NCBI GenBank assembly: GCA_014523665.1 | Contig: JAATVR010000476.1 | Span: 1-19,585 of the forward strand | DNA length: 19,585 nucleotides | Direction: 5' to 3' | DNA from: Nitrososphaerales archaeon TH526 | GTDB taxonomy: Archaea > Thermoproteota > Nitrososphaeria > Nitrososphaerales > Nitrososphaeraceae | In this document: positions 1 through 7,805 of the stretch, in pieces | Numbering within the stretch: position 1 is the first letter of the stretch | How the letters are laid out: each line of letters opens with the position of its first letter | Notes under the pieces: model-generated | Database searches by the model: none | The model's input: the letters and a program-made list of their open reading frames with translations, nothing else | Told to the model about the DNA's origin: nothing | Program-made: the position numbers and the translations under genes

Positions 1-1
1 G

Positions 2-70
2 TTTAGTATGCTGTTTCGCTTGATCCGACACTTAGACCACATGGCTCCAAAACCTGAGAAAATAAACTGA
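2..70 (+). CDS. possible C-terminal end of a gene cut by the window edge
   Basis: One plus-strand frame is open from base 2 to a TGA at 68-70 and gives 22 residues ending KPEKIN, with a plausible amphipathic composition (LFRLIRHLDHM). No upstream sequence is available, so family and start cannot be judged. An open frame this short can occur by chance, so this is only a possible partial gene. Confidence 0.3.
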   Translation, partial: FSMLFRLIRHLDHMAPKPEKIN

Positions 71-380
71 TACGAGACTGAGTTGTCTAAAGCTAAACTT
101 TTACTGTATTATTAGTTTCAATGAATATTTATGACATGAACAGCTTACTGTAGATTAATCCCCTCATAGTGAATTTAGAGGCTACTTGAACTGAATTGAG
201 GCCATTTATTTTGATATCTTTGATGACAACTTATCATGCATAGATATTCCTGAGCCATTTGCGCTCCAAGGTTATATTAGACAAAGATGAGGATGAATAT
301 AGTAAAAGAAATTAAATATAGAAATCTTGTCAAGAATATAGAATTCTTTATGCTATTGTCCTAAAAAAGACATTCATCTA
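71..380. other. intergenic, no gene recognised
   Basis: This AT-rich stretch has stops in all frames and no RNA gene that I can recognise. It leads into the pstS promoter region. Short palindromes such as the AGAATTCT around 340-350 are present but not convincing. Confidence 0.5.
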
Positions 381-427
381 TTCTATATGATCGTCATAGA
401 AATCTATAGACTACGATAATTATATGG
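381..427 (+). promoter_or_regulatory. candidate pstS promoter with upstream dyad
   Basis: TTCTAT (381-386) and ATAGAA (396-401) form an inverted repeat with a 9-nt centre. A TATA-like element ATAATTATATGG follows at 416-427, about 40-50 nt before the ATG at 466. The dyad lies just upstream of the TATA element, where an activator or repressor of a phosphate-responsive gene could bind. That role is inferred from position alone; I know of no matching archaeal Pho box. Confidence 0.35.
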
Positions 428-465
428 TATACGAATTAATAATTAACAACAGTGAGTCAGGCTAA

Positions 466-1578
466 ATGGAAACCAAAATAGGTTTTAAATTAACGATTGC
501 TACTATACTTGTGGTAGTATCGGCAATACCAGCAAGTTTCTCTAGCAATCTATTTGCTCAAGGACCAGTAACTCTTAATGGGGCGGGTGCTACATTCCCT
601 TTCCCACTGATAGATACTTGGAGAGTTGAATACCAGACAGTAGATCCAAGCACGAATATCAACTATCAATCGATAGGAAGTGGCGGCGGTGTCAAGCAAT
701 TTATCGAGAACACGGTCGATTTCGGCGCCACTGATGCCCCATTGACTCCTGAAGAAGCACAAAAGGCACCAGGTGCAGTGCATATACCGGAGACAATCGG
801 ATCAGTAGTACCTGCTTATAATATTCCTGAAGTGCCTGATAGTGGACTCAAGTTTACTGGTCCCGTACTAGCTGACATTTATTTAGGTAAGATAACCAAA
901 TGGAATGATCCTAGGCTTGTAGAGCTTAATCCTGAAGCGAATCTACCAGACGAGAATATTGTCGTAGTGCATAGGTCCGACGGATCTGGATCAACGTTTG
1001 TATGGACAGACTATCTTAGTACTGTTAGTCCAGACTGGGAACAACAAATTGGAAAAGGCAAATCAATTCAATGGCCAATAGGTATAGGAGCTCCAGGAAA
1101 TGAGGGTGTTGCCAACGCAATCAAAGGAAGTCCATATACTCTTGGCTATGTTGAGCTTGCGTATGCAATAACCACCGGTATGCCTGTCGGCTCTGTTCAA
1201 AACCAAGCTGGTAACTTCGTTGCACCAACCTTAGACTCTACAAAAGCCGCCATTGCAGCATCAGCACCCAAGCTACCTGCAGGTGACGGTTCTTGGTCGA
1301 ACGTAACAACGGTGAATGCACCGGGGGCTGATTCATTTCCAATTGCAAGCTTTTCATATCTATTAGTGGACAAAGACCTATCTGCGAATCCAAGTATGAC
1401 AGAACAGAAGGCCAAAGCACTTGTTGGCTTTATTGATTGGGCAGTAAAGGATGGACAGCAATTCGCATCGGATCTAGGTTATGTCCCTCTTCCAGAGAAC
1501 GTAGTGCAATTGAACGAGAAAACATTGAGTAGTATCACCTTCAATGGAAATCCTATACTAAATTCGACAGCGGAATAA
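466..1578 (+). CDS. pstS: phosphate ABC transporter substrate-binding protein PstS
   Basis: Extracellular phosphate-binding protein of the PstSCAB importer, 370 aa, a normal family length. Residues 1-31 form a Sec signal peptide ending near LFAQG. The mature part opens with the PstS signature LNGAGATFPFPLIDTW (38-53). The phosphate-ligand loops follow: SIGSGGG (69-75), DFGATDAPL (86-94) and the anion-binding HRSDGSGST (169-177). No lipobox cysteine is visible, so it may be held by another anchor or act freely outside the membrane. The ATG at 466 fits the signal peptide. No pstC, pstA, pstB or phoU follows, since the next gene is an unrelated membrane protein. The gene is therefore an orphan here, and the permease must be encoded elsewhere. 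A T-rich tract around 1599-1612 could terminate it. Confidence 0.95.
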   Translation: METKIGFKLTIATILVVVSAIPASFSSNLFAQGPVTLNGAGATFPFPLIDTWRVEYQTVDPSTNINYQSIGSGGGVKQFIENTVDFGATDAPLTPEEAQKAPGAVHIPETIGSVVPAYNIPEVPDSGLKFTGPVLADIYLGKITKWNDPRLVELNPEANLPDENIVVVHRSDGSGSTFVWTDYLSTVSPDWEQQIGKGKSIQWPIGIGAPGNEGVANAIKGSPYTLGYVELAYAITTGMPVGSVQNQAGNFVAPTLDSTKAAIAASAPKLPAGDGSWSNVTTVNAPGADSFPIASFSYLLVDKDLSANPSMTEQKAKALVGFIDWAVKDGQQFASDLGYVPLPENVVQLNEKTLSSITFNGNPILNSTAE

Positions 1579-1798
1579 CAAGCACAACTCATCCACTCTT
1601 CTTTTTCTTGTATGCTATTATATTTCATTTCAGGAGATCTACATCAATGAGAACATCAAAGGCTAAGTATTTGATTTGTTAGAAAAAGAGGATATCACAA
1701 TTAGCCTCTAATCTAGCAATGGTGATTTAACAAAAAATAGTTTCAAATTTTCTAAATTCTTTTTATTCAAGTTCTTAACAAATAAATCATAATACGGT

Positions 1799-2392
1799 TT
1801 GGCAGAACAAATTAAACGACCGATCGGAGTTACGATAATTGCCATTTTGACCATTATTGGCGGAATAATATTGACTTTTGGAGGGATTTCCTTGCTGGCC
1901 TTTGGCGCGTTCTTTACTTCGGTTCCTATTGATGTTTTCATTTCAGAACAAATGCAACGACAACAGGAACAGCTTCAACTACAGCAGCAGCAACACCAAC
2001 AACAACAACTACAGCAAGAAGTGCGGAATGCAACAGAATTACAGGCCCTAGCTCAATTCCTTGGTGGCGTCGGTATAGCACTAGGGGCAATTGTACTCGC
2101 AGTTGGGATTGGATACTTGGTTGTATCTTATGGCTTATTGAAAGGAAAGGGATGGGCTTGGATCACAACTGTTATATTAACAATTATTGCAATCGCAGTC
2201 CAAATAGTTTCTGGGGTCACTGCAAGTATGTTTAATGCATCCTTTATCGATGACACGAACAGTTTTGCAACTGGGATTATTGCTCAGATAGTAGGTATAG
2301 CTATTAATGGAGTAATTCTTTATTATCTCTATCGTCCTAATGTAAAAGCCTTCTTCGGCAAATCCCAACCTTCAACAACTATTCAGAGATAG
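1799..2392 (+). CDS. four-TM membrane protein with glutamine-rich loop
   Basis: 197-aa integral membrane protein of unknown function. Its opening (RPIGVTIIAILTIIGGIIL) resembles a set of small membrane proteins common in Nitrososphaerota; this is recalled, not searched. Four hydrophobic segments lie at about 12-40, 84-112, 119-145 and 153-180. The loop between TM1 and TM2 holds a glutamine tract (51-73, about 16 Q in 23 residues, encoded at 1949-2017 by CAG/CAA repeats). The positive N-terminus (KRP) suggests N-in, which puts this loop outside. The start is TTG: an in-frame TAA (1790-1792) lies two codons upstream, so no earlier start exists. There is no Shine-Dalgarno sequence; leaderless initiation is likely. 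It stands alone between pstS and a dehydrogenase. Confidence 0.75.
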   Translation: MAEQIKRPIGVTIIAILTIIGGIILTFGGISLLAFGAFFTSVPIDVFISEQMQRQQEQLQLQQQQHQQQQLQQEVRNATELQALAQFLGGVGIALGAIVLAVGIGYLVVSYGLLKGKGWAWITTVILTIIAIAVQIVSGVTASMFNASFIDDTNSFATGIIAQIVGIAINGVILYYLYRPNVKAFFGKSQPSTTIQR

Positions 2393-2569
2393 GAGAATCC
2401 TTTGTCACGTATCATAACCACGACCATAACTACGGTTGATAATTATCACATATCGTGAAGAACATATGAATTGTCTTAGTAAAAAGATGAATGGCCTATT
2501 GTTAGTTCGTGTGGGTTTGAAACAGATAATGGTATATTAATGAGCTGGAGATGTAGACTACTATAACAA

Positions 2570-3973
2570 TTGTTCCTTAGAATAGCATTGGTTTTAGTGA
2601 TTCTGTTATCTCAAATAGGCATCTATGCTTTGATTTCAATACCAAGAATATTCACAGAAGCCTCAGGACAGCAATTGCCTCCTTCTACCAAATCCCCACC
2701 GCCGGCATCACCAAAAGGGAAAACTCCAACTATCGTTTCTAATAATTCAGATCTAAAGATTGATCTCGTCTATAAGGGCTTAGAATATCCTTCTAATATG
2801 GTCTTTCTAAATTCAACAGATATTCTAGTTCTAGAAAAGAATAATGGACAGGTAAAACTAATCCACAGTGGGAGCATTCAACAGGAACCAGTGTTAGATG
2901 TTACTGTTACTACTGAAGATGAAAGTGGTTTGCTAGGAATCGAAGTATCTAAAGGCATTAATGGAAGTAACAAGTCTTATGCTTTTGTTTACTATACAGA
3001 AGCTCAGGGAGAAGTGGAGAAGGAAGGAGCGGTTGAAATTGGGAACCGTCTCTACAAGTATGAAATCTCTGTAGATGATTCGGGCAATACTAAGCTAATC
3101 AATCCTGAACTCCTTTTGAGCGTTCCACCGAGTCCAGGCACTCATCATAATGGAGGGATTATTCTGATCGGCCCCGATGATAATTTGTACGTCGTTATAG
3201 GCGATTTGGAAGATCACTCGACCTATACACAGAATGTGAAAACAGGGGTAGCATTCGAGAACTCAAGTATCGTATACAGACTTGGCAAAAATGGCGATCC
3301 TATTGTTGATGGCCCATTGAATGCTTCCAAGATTCCAAGTGGTGTCTATGCATATGGCATACGGAATAGCTACGGAATGGATTTTGACCCGTTGACAGGG
3401 AAACTATGGGATAGTGAAAATGGACCAGGATTTGGCGACGAGATTAACCTAGTTGAGTCTGGTTTCAACAGTGGATGGAATAAACTTCAAGGATTTTGGC
3501 GTGCCGACTCATATTTTGGAGGGAAGTATGTTCCATCTGATTCGGTTCCTGAAAATGATCTTGTACACCTTTCAGAAAATAGTACATATAGTCACCCTGA
3601 ATTTGCATGGAATCAAACCGTAGGTGTTACAGCAATAAGATTTATTGATAGTGAGCAATTGGGCAAAAACTATCAATATGACTTATTTGCAGCGGATATT
3701 AATAATGGTAACATCTATCATTTTGATTTGCCTCACGACAACAACACCAACAACAACAATAACAACGAAACCGACGGTAAAAGGGATTCATTACTACTCA
3801 ACGGTCAACTCTCTGATAAGATTGCAAATACAACGGAAGAAAGTAATCAACCGCTATTTGCAACTGGATTTGCTGGTGTTACAGATCTAGAGGTTGGACC
3901 AGACGGCTACTTGTACATACTAACATTCCACAAAAGCCAGGGATCTATCTATCGGATTGTGCCTGATATTTGA
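2570..3973 (+). CDS. secreted PQQ-dependent sugar (glucose/sorbosone) dehydrogenase-like protein
   Basis: 467-aa exported six-bladed beta-propeller of the GSDH family (soluble quinoprotein glucose/sorbosone dehydrogenase), predicted to oxidise sugars or other alcohols outside the membrane. Residues 1-33 form a signal peptide or anchor, followed by a proline-rich linker (36-53). Family motifs in order: GLEYPSNMVFL (70-80), ESGLLGIEV (118-126), the THHNGG catalytic-histidine region (191-196), PDDNLYVVIGD (202-212), YGIRNSYGMDFDPLTG (262-277, with the conserved arginine) and SENGPGFGDEINLVE (282-296). An asparagine tract (391-399) is a low-complexity insert near the last blade. The start is TTG, just after an in-frame TAA at 2564-2566; a TATA-like GGTATATTA (2531-2539) lies about 30 nt upstream. 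Substrate and cofactor are not provable; many archaeal relatives have no demonstrated PQQ. Confidence 0.85.
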   Translation: MFLRIALVLVILLSQIGIYALISIPRIFTEASGQQLPPSTKSPPPASPKGKTPTIVSNNSDLKIDLVYKGLEYPSNMVFLNSTDILVLEKNNGQVKLIHSGSIQQEPVLDVTVTTEDESGLLGIEVSKGINGSNKSYAFVYYTEAQGEVEKEGAVEIGNRLYKYEISVDDSGNTKLINPELLLSVPPSPGTHHNGGIILIGPDDNLYVVIGDLEDHSTYTQNVKTGVAFENSSIVYRLGKNGDPIVDGPLNASKIPSGVYAYGIRNSYGMDFDPLTGKLWDSENGPGFGDEINLVESGFNSGWNKLQGFWRADSYFGGKYVPSDSVPENDLVHLSENSTYSHPEFAWNQTVGVTAIRFIDSEQLGKNYQYDLFAADINNGNIYHFDLPHDNNTNNNNNNETDGKRDSLLLNGQLSDKIANTTEESNQPLFATGFAGVTDLEVGPDGYLYILTFHKSQGSIYRIVPDI

Positions 3974-4094
3974 ATAAAACAAATAAATGGAATGTCGAAA
4001 ATGCAAAAGTAGACAAGGTTAAATCGAATTCAATTCAATCCTTATCGGTAATTCGGGATTATAGTTGATTTCACATTGAAATCGCTTAGTTAAA

Positions 4095-4664
4095 TTATAT
4101 TATAAAGACAGCCGAACTCACAACAGTAGTCCAGAGACCGTCCTTATTACCTTCTGCAGATTGTGTAAGGTTCTGTGTTCGGTATATTTTGCCAGATAGT
4201 TTCCATTCCTCCTTTCTTTCATCCCAGGAGAGTGTAGGGTCATTTGCCAAACCTAGAGTAGTAGCAAGCATTTCCATTGCCATATCTTCAGCATAGTCAC
4301 CTGCTCTTTGGGCTGTTTCTCCAGTAGAATGGTGTTCGGAAAGAAAACCATAATGGTTATTATTTGATGGCCTAGCTAATCCTATAGATGCTGCAATCAG
4401 TCTGTTCGGTTCGTTGCTAGCAGATCTCGCCATGACACTAAATACTATCTGGCCCGGTATAATGTGCCTTCTGCCTTCTTGCACACTAACAATTTTACAT
4501 TGTGAAGGCATTATGCTTGAAACAGAGACGAGATTAACATCCGATATCTGGGCATCGTTTAAGGCTAACTGGAAACTCGTAAGATAATCCTTGTGAATTC
4601 CTTTGCCCTTGGTAAAAAACATGATTTTGGGTACGTATGAAACAGGATCTGAGGTAATATGCAT
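4095..4664 (-). CDS. pdaD: pyruvoyl-dependent arginine decarboxylase
   Basis: Cytosolic enzyme that decarboxylates arginine to agmatine, the first step of archaeal polyamine synthesis. 189 aa; the Methanocaldococcus jannaschii enzyme is about 165. The proenzyme cleaves itself at a Ser-Ser pair to make a pyruvoyl cofactor. Here the site is NLVSVSSIMP, with Ser49-Ser50. The acidic catalytic residue is probably Glu110 in YGFLSEHHSTG. Other family blocks are EGRRHIIPGQIVFSVMAR (63-80) and AEDMAMEM (125-132). The ATG at 4662-4664 gives a normal N-terminus, with a TATA-like ACTTAATAAGT about 30 nt upstream. It faces the plus-strand dehydrogenase and is divergent from the MFS gene. About 20 extra residues at the ends distinguish it from short methanogen forms. 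Confidence 0.93.
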   Translation of the reverse strand: MHITSDPVSYVPKIMFFTKGKGIHKDYLTSFQLALNDAQISDVNLVSVSSIMPSQCKIVSVQEGRRHIIPGQIVFSVMARSASNEPNRLIAASIGLARPSNNNHYGFLSEHHSTGETAQRAGDYAEDMAMEMLATTLGLANDPTLSWDERKEEWKLSGKIYRTQNLTQSAEGNKDGLWTTVVSSAVFII

Positions 4665-4850
4665 AAGCGTACAAAATTATTAGAATACTTATTAAGTGAT
4701 TCGCTCTCTGTGTCTTATATGCAGGAATTTTTTCTATAGGATCTACTACAAGTTTAATGAGGATCGTTAAGAAACTTCAGGGCCTATAACATGAACAAGT
4801 TGAGAACTGCTAAGAAATCTTAAATTAAGAACTAAGATTACAAGTTAACT
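4665..4850. promoter_or_regulatory. divergent promoter region, pdaD / MFS transporter
   Basis: This 186-bp divergent spacer has a TATA-like element for each direction: around 4689-4699 on the minus strand for pdaD, and the odd palindrome CTTAAATTAAG (4819-4829) about 25-30 nt before the GTG start of the transporter. Both fit leaderless archaeal promoters. Confidence 0.45.
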
Positions 4851-6146
4851 GTGACTACTGTACACAAAGAACGAATTTCGATCTTACCGCTATTGTTAAT
4901 TAATTTTGTGGGAACTCTTGGTTTTAGCATAGTTCTGCCTTTTTTGGTTTTTTTGGTGACTGATTTCGGTGGGAACGCCTTAGTTTATGGTATTCTCTCC
5001 GCAACATATCCTGCATTTCAATTAATTGGGGCTCCACTATTGGGAAGATGGTCCGATGTTTATGGAAGAAAGAAAATTCTGTTGGTAAGTCATCTAGGTA
5101 CTCTTGCAGGATGGATAATTTTCCTTGTTGCCTTATTTTTGCCAGTCAATGATCTGTTTAATGTCAACTCTGCAATAATTGGAACATTTGTTATAAGTCT
5201 TCCATTAGCTGTTCTGTTCCTAGCAAGAGCAGTTGATGGGCTTACTGGCGGAAACGTATCTGTTGCAGACGCGTATGTTGCAGATGTCTCATCGGATGAA
5301 AATAGGAGCAGAAACTTTGGAAAAATGGGAATGGCTTCTAATCTTGGTTTTGTTATTGGACCTGCCCTCGCAGGAATTTTGGGTGCAACTGTATATGGGG
5401 AAGTCCTGCCTGTTTTGATGGCCTTGATTCTTTCTCTTGTTGTCCTGGTAGTAATAATCTTTGCGTTAAAAGAATCTAAATCTTCGATCGTCACTCAAAT
5501 TCCAGAAAAAGATACTGTTGGCAAAGTTTTTGCATTTGAATGCAAGGAATGTTACAAGGCAGCTAATCCCAAGAAGCTGAAAATACAAGATGTCTTCAGG
5601 TTGAAATACATTTCGTTCTTACTTATTTTGTACTTCCTTATTTTTGTTGGATTTAACATCTTTTATACCGCCTTTCCAATTCATGCAGTTTCTGGTTTAG
5701 GATGGACTATAACGCAACTGGGAGTATTTTATGCAGTTTTAAGTGGCATCATGATATTGGTGCAAGGCCCGATACTCCGAAAAGCATTGAAAAAATTCTC
5801 AGAGGAAAAATTGGTAATTATTGGCAGTGTGGTGTTAGGTTCAAATTTCATTTTGTTTGTATCGTCAGAAATTTACTTAATTTATTTGGCTGCCGTTTTG
5901 TTTGCAGTTGGGAACGGACTTATGTGGCCATCCATAATGTCAATTCTCTCGAAGCGTGCAGGGACTGCTTATCAAGGAGCAGTGCAGGGAGTTGCAGGTA
6001 GTGTAACAGGCGTAGCTAGTATCATTGGGTTGACTACAGGCGGGCTATTGTACAATATGTTCGGGGGAATCACATTTCTAGTAAGTGCAGGTGTGATATT
6101 TGCAGTTTTTGTTTTATCATTCAGATTGTTAAGATACAAAAAATAA
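4851..6146 (+). CDS. MFS transporter, DHA1/TetA-type
   Basis: 431-aa major facilitator superfamily permease with 12 predicted TM helices, probably a proton-coupled exporter of a small molecule or drug. MFS motif A is clear in the TM2-TM3 loop as LLGRWSDVYGRKK (63-75). The TM4-TM5 stretch with DGLTGGNVSVADAYVADV (129-146) and the motif-C-like GFVIGPALAG (166-175) are typical of TetA/DHA1 proteins. The central cytoplasmic loop (about 208-250) carries a CxxC pair, Cys231 and Cys234 (FECKECYK), absent from ordinary TetA-type proteins as I know them; it could bind metal. The start is GTG with an in-frame TAA at 4833-4835, so no earlier start is possible. Substrate unknown. It stands alone in its transcription unit. 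Confidence 0.9.
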   Translation: MTTVHKERISILPLLLINFVGTLGFSIVLPFLVFLVTDFGGNALVYGILSATYPAFQLIGAPLLGRWSDVYGRKKILLVSHLGTLAGWIIFLVALFLPVNDLFNVNSAIIGTFVISLPLAVLFLARAVDGLTGGNVSVADAYVADVSSDENRSRNFGKMGMASNLGFVIGPALAGILGATVYGEVLPVLMALILSLVVLVVIIFALKESKSSIVTQIPEKDTVGKVFAFECKECYKAANPKKLKIQDVFRLKYISFLLILYFLIFVGFNIFYTAFPIHAVSGLGWTITQLGVFYAVLSGIMILVQGPILRKALKKFSEEKLVIIGSVVLGSNFILFVSSEIYLIYLAAVLFAVGNGLMWPSIMSILSKRAGTAYQGAVQGVAGSVTGVASIIGLTTGGLLYNMFGGITFLVSAGVIFAVFVLSFRLLRYKK

Positions 6147-6415
6147 AGCTTGTGACCTAATGCATACCATGCGAGAATTGTGCTCAACAATCGCCTAAAC
6201 CGTATTATGGAAGATTCGCTTCTCTGACCGCAGCAGTTCAAAGCGCAGTACTTGTTTACATCCATATATTGCTGTTAGTTGTCCTCACAAATGAGATAGC
6301 AATGGAATTATTACTATGATTACGGTGACTTGACTCTGTAATTCGCATTCTATGCATTAATAACGGTTCAGCCAACTGATTGAGCGTTTAGAGGTCTATC
6401 GACAATCAGTGTAAA
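6147..6415. other. intergenic, no gene recognised
   Basis: The first part of a 338-bp gap. A minus-strand open frame runs out of the MFS gene (5972-6265), but its overlap with the transporter and its composition mark it as a shadow. Nothing else is recognised until the repeats at 6416. Confidence 0.5.
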
Positions 6416-6461
6416 ATTACATATTCTTGGTCAATATTACATATTTGAATGCGGTTATATT
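6416..6461 (+). promoter_or_regulatory. direct repeats ATTACATATT and TATA element before the zinc-ribbon pair
   Basis: The decamer ATTACATATT occurs at 6416-6425 and again at 6436-6445, exactly 20 bp apart (two helical turns). A TATA-like GGTTATATT follows at 6452-6460, 25-30 nt before the ATG at 6485. The position directly upstream of TATA and the helical phasing suggest a binding site for a dimeric regulator. The related TTACATATTC is found before the HMA chaperone at 9120-9129. Confidence 0.4.
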
Positions 6462-6484
6462 CTGCTGAGTACATAGTAACATAG

Positions 6485-6808
6485 ATGTCATCCATAGTCG
6501 TCGAAAAAGCTCAAACAACCTCGCACAAGCAGACAGCAGCAATGACAGCTAATCTGGCACAAGACAACAGGAATGACAAAGTTACAAGGAGGAAGATTCG
6601 GAAATACTTTCTTATATGTGAATCTTGCTTTTGGTGCGCTTCTTATTGTGAACTCTATTATGACTATGATAGAGCATCGAGGTCACATGATATTATAACT
6701 ACGCAATTTGCTTGCTGCTCTGCCTGTCGTACTGACAAGATAGTCGAGTCGCTTCCAGGATTGCTAGATAAATCGAACAAACCTTCTACAGGAGTGAATT
6801 TTAACTAA
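6485..6808 (+). CDS. small zinc-ribbon protein
   Basis: 107-aa cytosolic protein with two cysteine clusters: CESCFWCASYC (45-55) and CCSAC (77-81). Paired clusters of this kind usually form a treble-clef or zinc-ribbon fold. The segment YFLICESCFWCASY resembles small zinc-ribbon proteins I associate with Nitrososphaerota, of unknown function. The N-terminal 30 residues are polar and probably disordered. The ATG at 6485 fits a leaderless start; Met20 (6542) is a possible alternative and would keep the whole metal-binding part. The gene is followed after only 3 nt by a second small CxxC protein, so the two are very probably co-transcribed. Candidate roles are nucleic-acid binding or transcription accessory factor, but the sequence does not decide. 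Confidence 0.7.
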   Translation: MSSIVVEKAQTTSHKQTAAMTANLAQDNRNDKVTRRKIRKYFLICESCFWCASYCELYYDYDRASRSHDIITTQFACCSACRTDKIVESLPGLLDKSNKPSTGVNFN

Positions 6809-6811
6809 ACA

Positions 6812-6982
6812 ATGGGAAACTGCAGATCTCACATACTAGACTATGAAAAGAAGAGTCAGAGAATGACATGGTTAAGATGCGTAGAATGTGGCACGGTTGT
6901 GGGATGGCTAGAGGATAATACACCTATCATAGAAGGCAAAGTAGTTCGACTCTCCTATAAGGAAAAGGAAAAGCTAAAGTAG
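6812..6982 (+). CDS. 56-aa CxxC zinc-ribbon-like protein
   Basis: A 56-aa ORF begins with ATG three nucleotides after the TAA of the preceding zinc-ribbon gene and ends with TAG at 6980-6982. It contains one CVEC pair (residues 23-26) framed by TWLRCVECGTVVGWLE, which looks like half of a zinc ribbon, plus Cys4 and His7 near the N-terminus that could complete a four-ligand site. The C-terminus is lysine-rich. Tight spacing, coding-like composition and the shared metal-binding character support a real two-gene operon. The partner proteins may work together, or this one may form its own small zinc finger. Function unknown. Confidence 0.6.
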   Translation: MGNCRSHILDYEKKSQRMTWLRCVECGTVVGWLEDNTPIIEGKVVRLSYKEKEKLK

Positions 6983-7197
6983 CTCACTTCTAGTTTACTA
7001 GTAGTAGGTACCAACACAATTCAATCACAACATATTTTTTTGTTATCTAAAGTATATTCAGATTTTAACTTGGGAAATGTAAGCCGAAACTCTTGTCAAC
7101 CCATCTTCGTTTAACGCACCCATCGGACGAAAATGTGAACGTCACAATATCAATAATAGATCATCATATATAGTTAATTGACTAAGCATTAACGGAA

Positions 7198-7455
7198 ATG
7201 GAAGGCCCTCCATTGTGGGTTTGGGCAATTGTCGTTGGGACTATAATAGCAGGTAAATTTGTTTACCGATGGACGCTTACAAAGGAGTTATCTAAGGACA
7301 CCAAATACGGCGAACAATCTTTTGATAAAATTAAAGGAAATTGGACATCTCTGAAAAATGGAAGAAAAATTAATCACAAATACGACCCCCAGAATTTTAG
7401 TCCTAGCCGATTTAAAGACTATCTAGCTAATAGAAAAAAGGAACTGAGAAAGTAA
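7198..7455 (+). CDS. small single-TM protein
   Basis: 85-aa hypothetical protein. One N-terminal hydrophobic helix (about 5-22, PLWVWAIVVGTIIAG) is followed by a basic, polar tail (23-85), so the tail is most likely cytoplasmic with the N-terminus outside. A TATA-like CATATATAG (7164-7172) lies about 30 nt before the ATG, fitting leaderless transcription. I do not recognise the family. Coding-like composition and the promoter support reality. Confidence 0.55.
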   Translation: MEGPPLWVWAIVVGTIIAGKFVYRWTLTKELSKDTKYGEQSFDKIKGNWTSLKNGRKINHKYDPQNFSPSRFKDYLANRKKELRK

Positions 7456-7459
7456 TTCC

Positions 7460-7762
7460 TCTGTGTATGTTCACAGACAAACGTTCTATTCCTTGCGTCT
7501 TTCTTCTCCTCAACATCATCACTGCTAACAATATTGCCTTCACCACTACCAGACTAAAATAAATTCGATTTACTTTTTTCTGTTACTGGATTTGACTTTG
7601 GAAGACTTGTTACTCTGGTAGATCTTGCCTGTAATTAAAGCCAGTTCCATCTGCATCTAACAAGATATGATTAAATTATTGGTCTTCGTCCTGTATCTCT
7701 AATGCTTGTTCTTCAGAGAACACATCGATTGGTCCAATTCTGTCAAATAGTGAAACCAGGGC
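7460..7762 (-). pseudogene. minus-strand coding debris in three frames
   Basis: Reading leftwards, one frame opens at 7762 with LVSLFDRIGPIDVF and an acidic end to a TAA at 7676-7678. The same frame then resumes as LLDADGTGFNYRQDLPE before another stop. A shifted frame continues through 7553 as RVTSLPKSNPVTEKS, and after a TAG as SGSGEGNIVSSDDVEEKK. Overlapping these, an ATG-initiated 28-aa ORF (7570-7656) starts MQMELALITGKIYQ and ends KSSNRKK. The composition looks protein-like, but no single frame is long. Either a small gene has decayed by a stop and frameshift, or one or two micro-ORFs are real. No family recognised. Confidence 0.3.
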
Positions 7763-7773
7763 TTACCGAGAGC

Positions 7774-7790
7774 AATATATATTATATATT
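7774..7790. promoter_or_regulatory. perfect AT palindrome, possible bidirectional TATA element
   Basis: AATATATATTATATATT is a perfect odd palindrome with 8-bp arms around one central base. It lies 12-28 nt before the open frame that begins at 7762 on the minus strand, where a TATA box would be expected, and could also serve the plus strand. Confidence 0.4.
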
Positions 7791-7805
7791 GATCGATTGT
7801 ATCTG

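Noticed and set aside
1949..2017. CAG/CAA-rich repeat, and the AAC-rich repeat at 3738-3765, as possible CRISPR or mobile repeats
   Set aside because: Both are in-frame amino-acid tracts with no spacer structure.
5090..6265. Minus- and plus-strand frames inside and behind the MFS gene
   Set aside because: Alternative frames of a convincing 12-TM transporter; no motif of their own.
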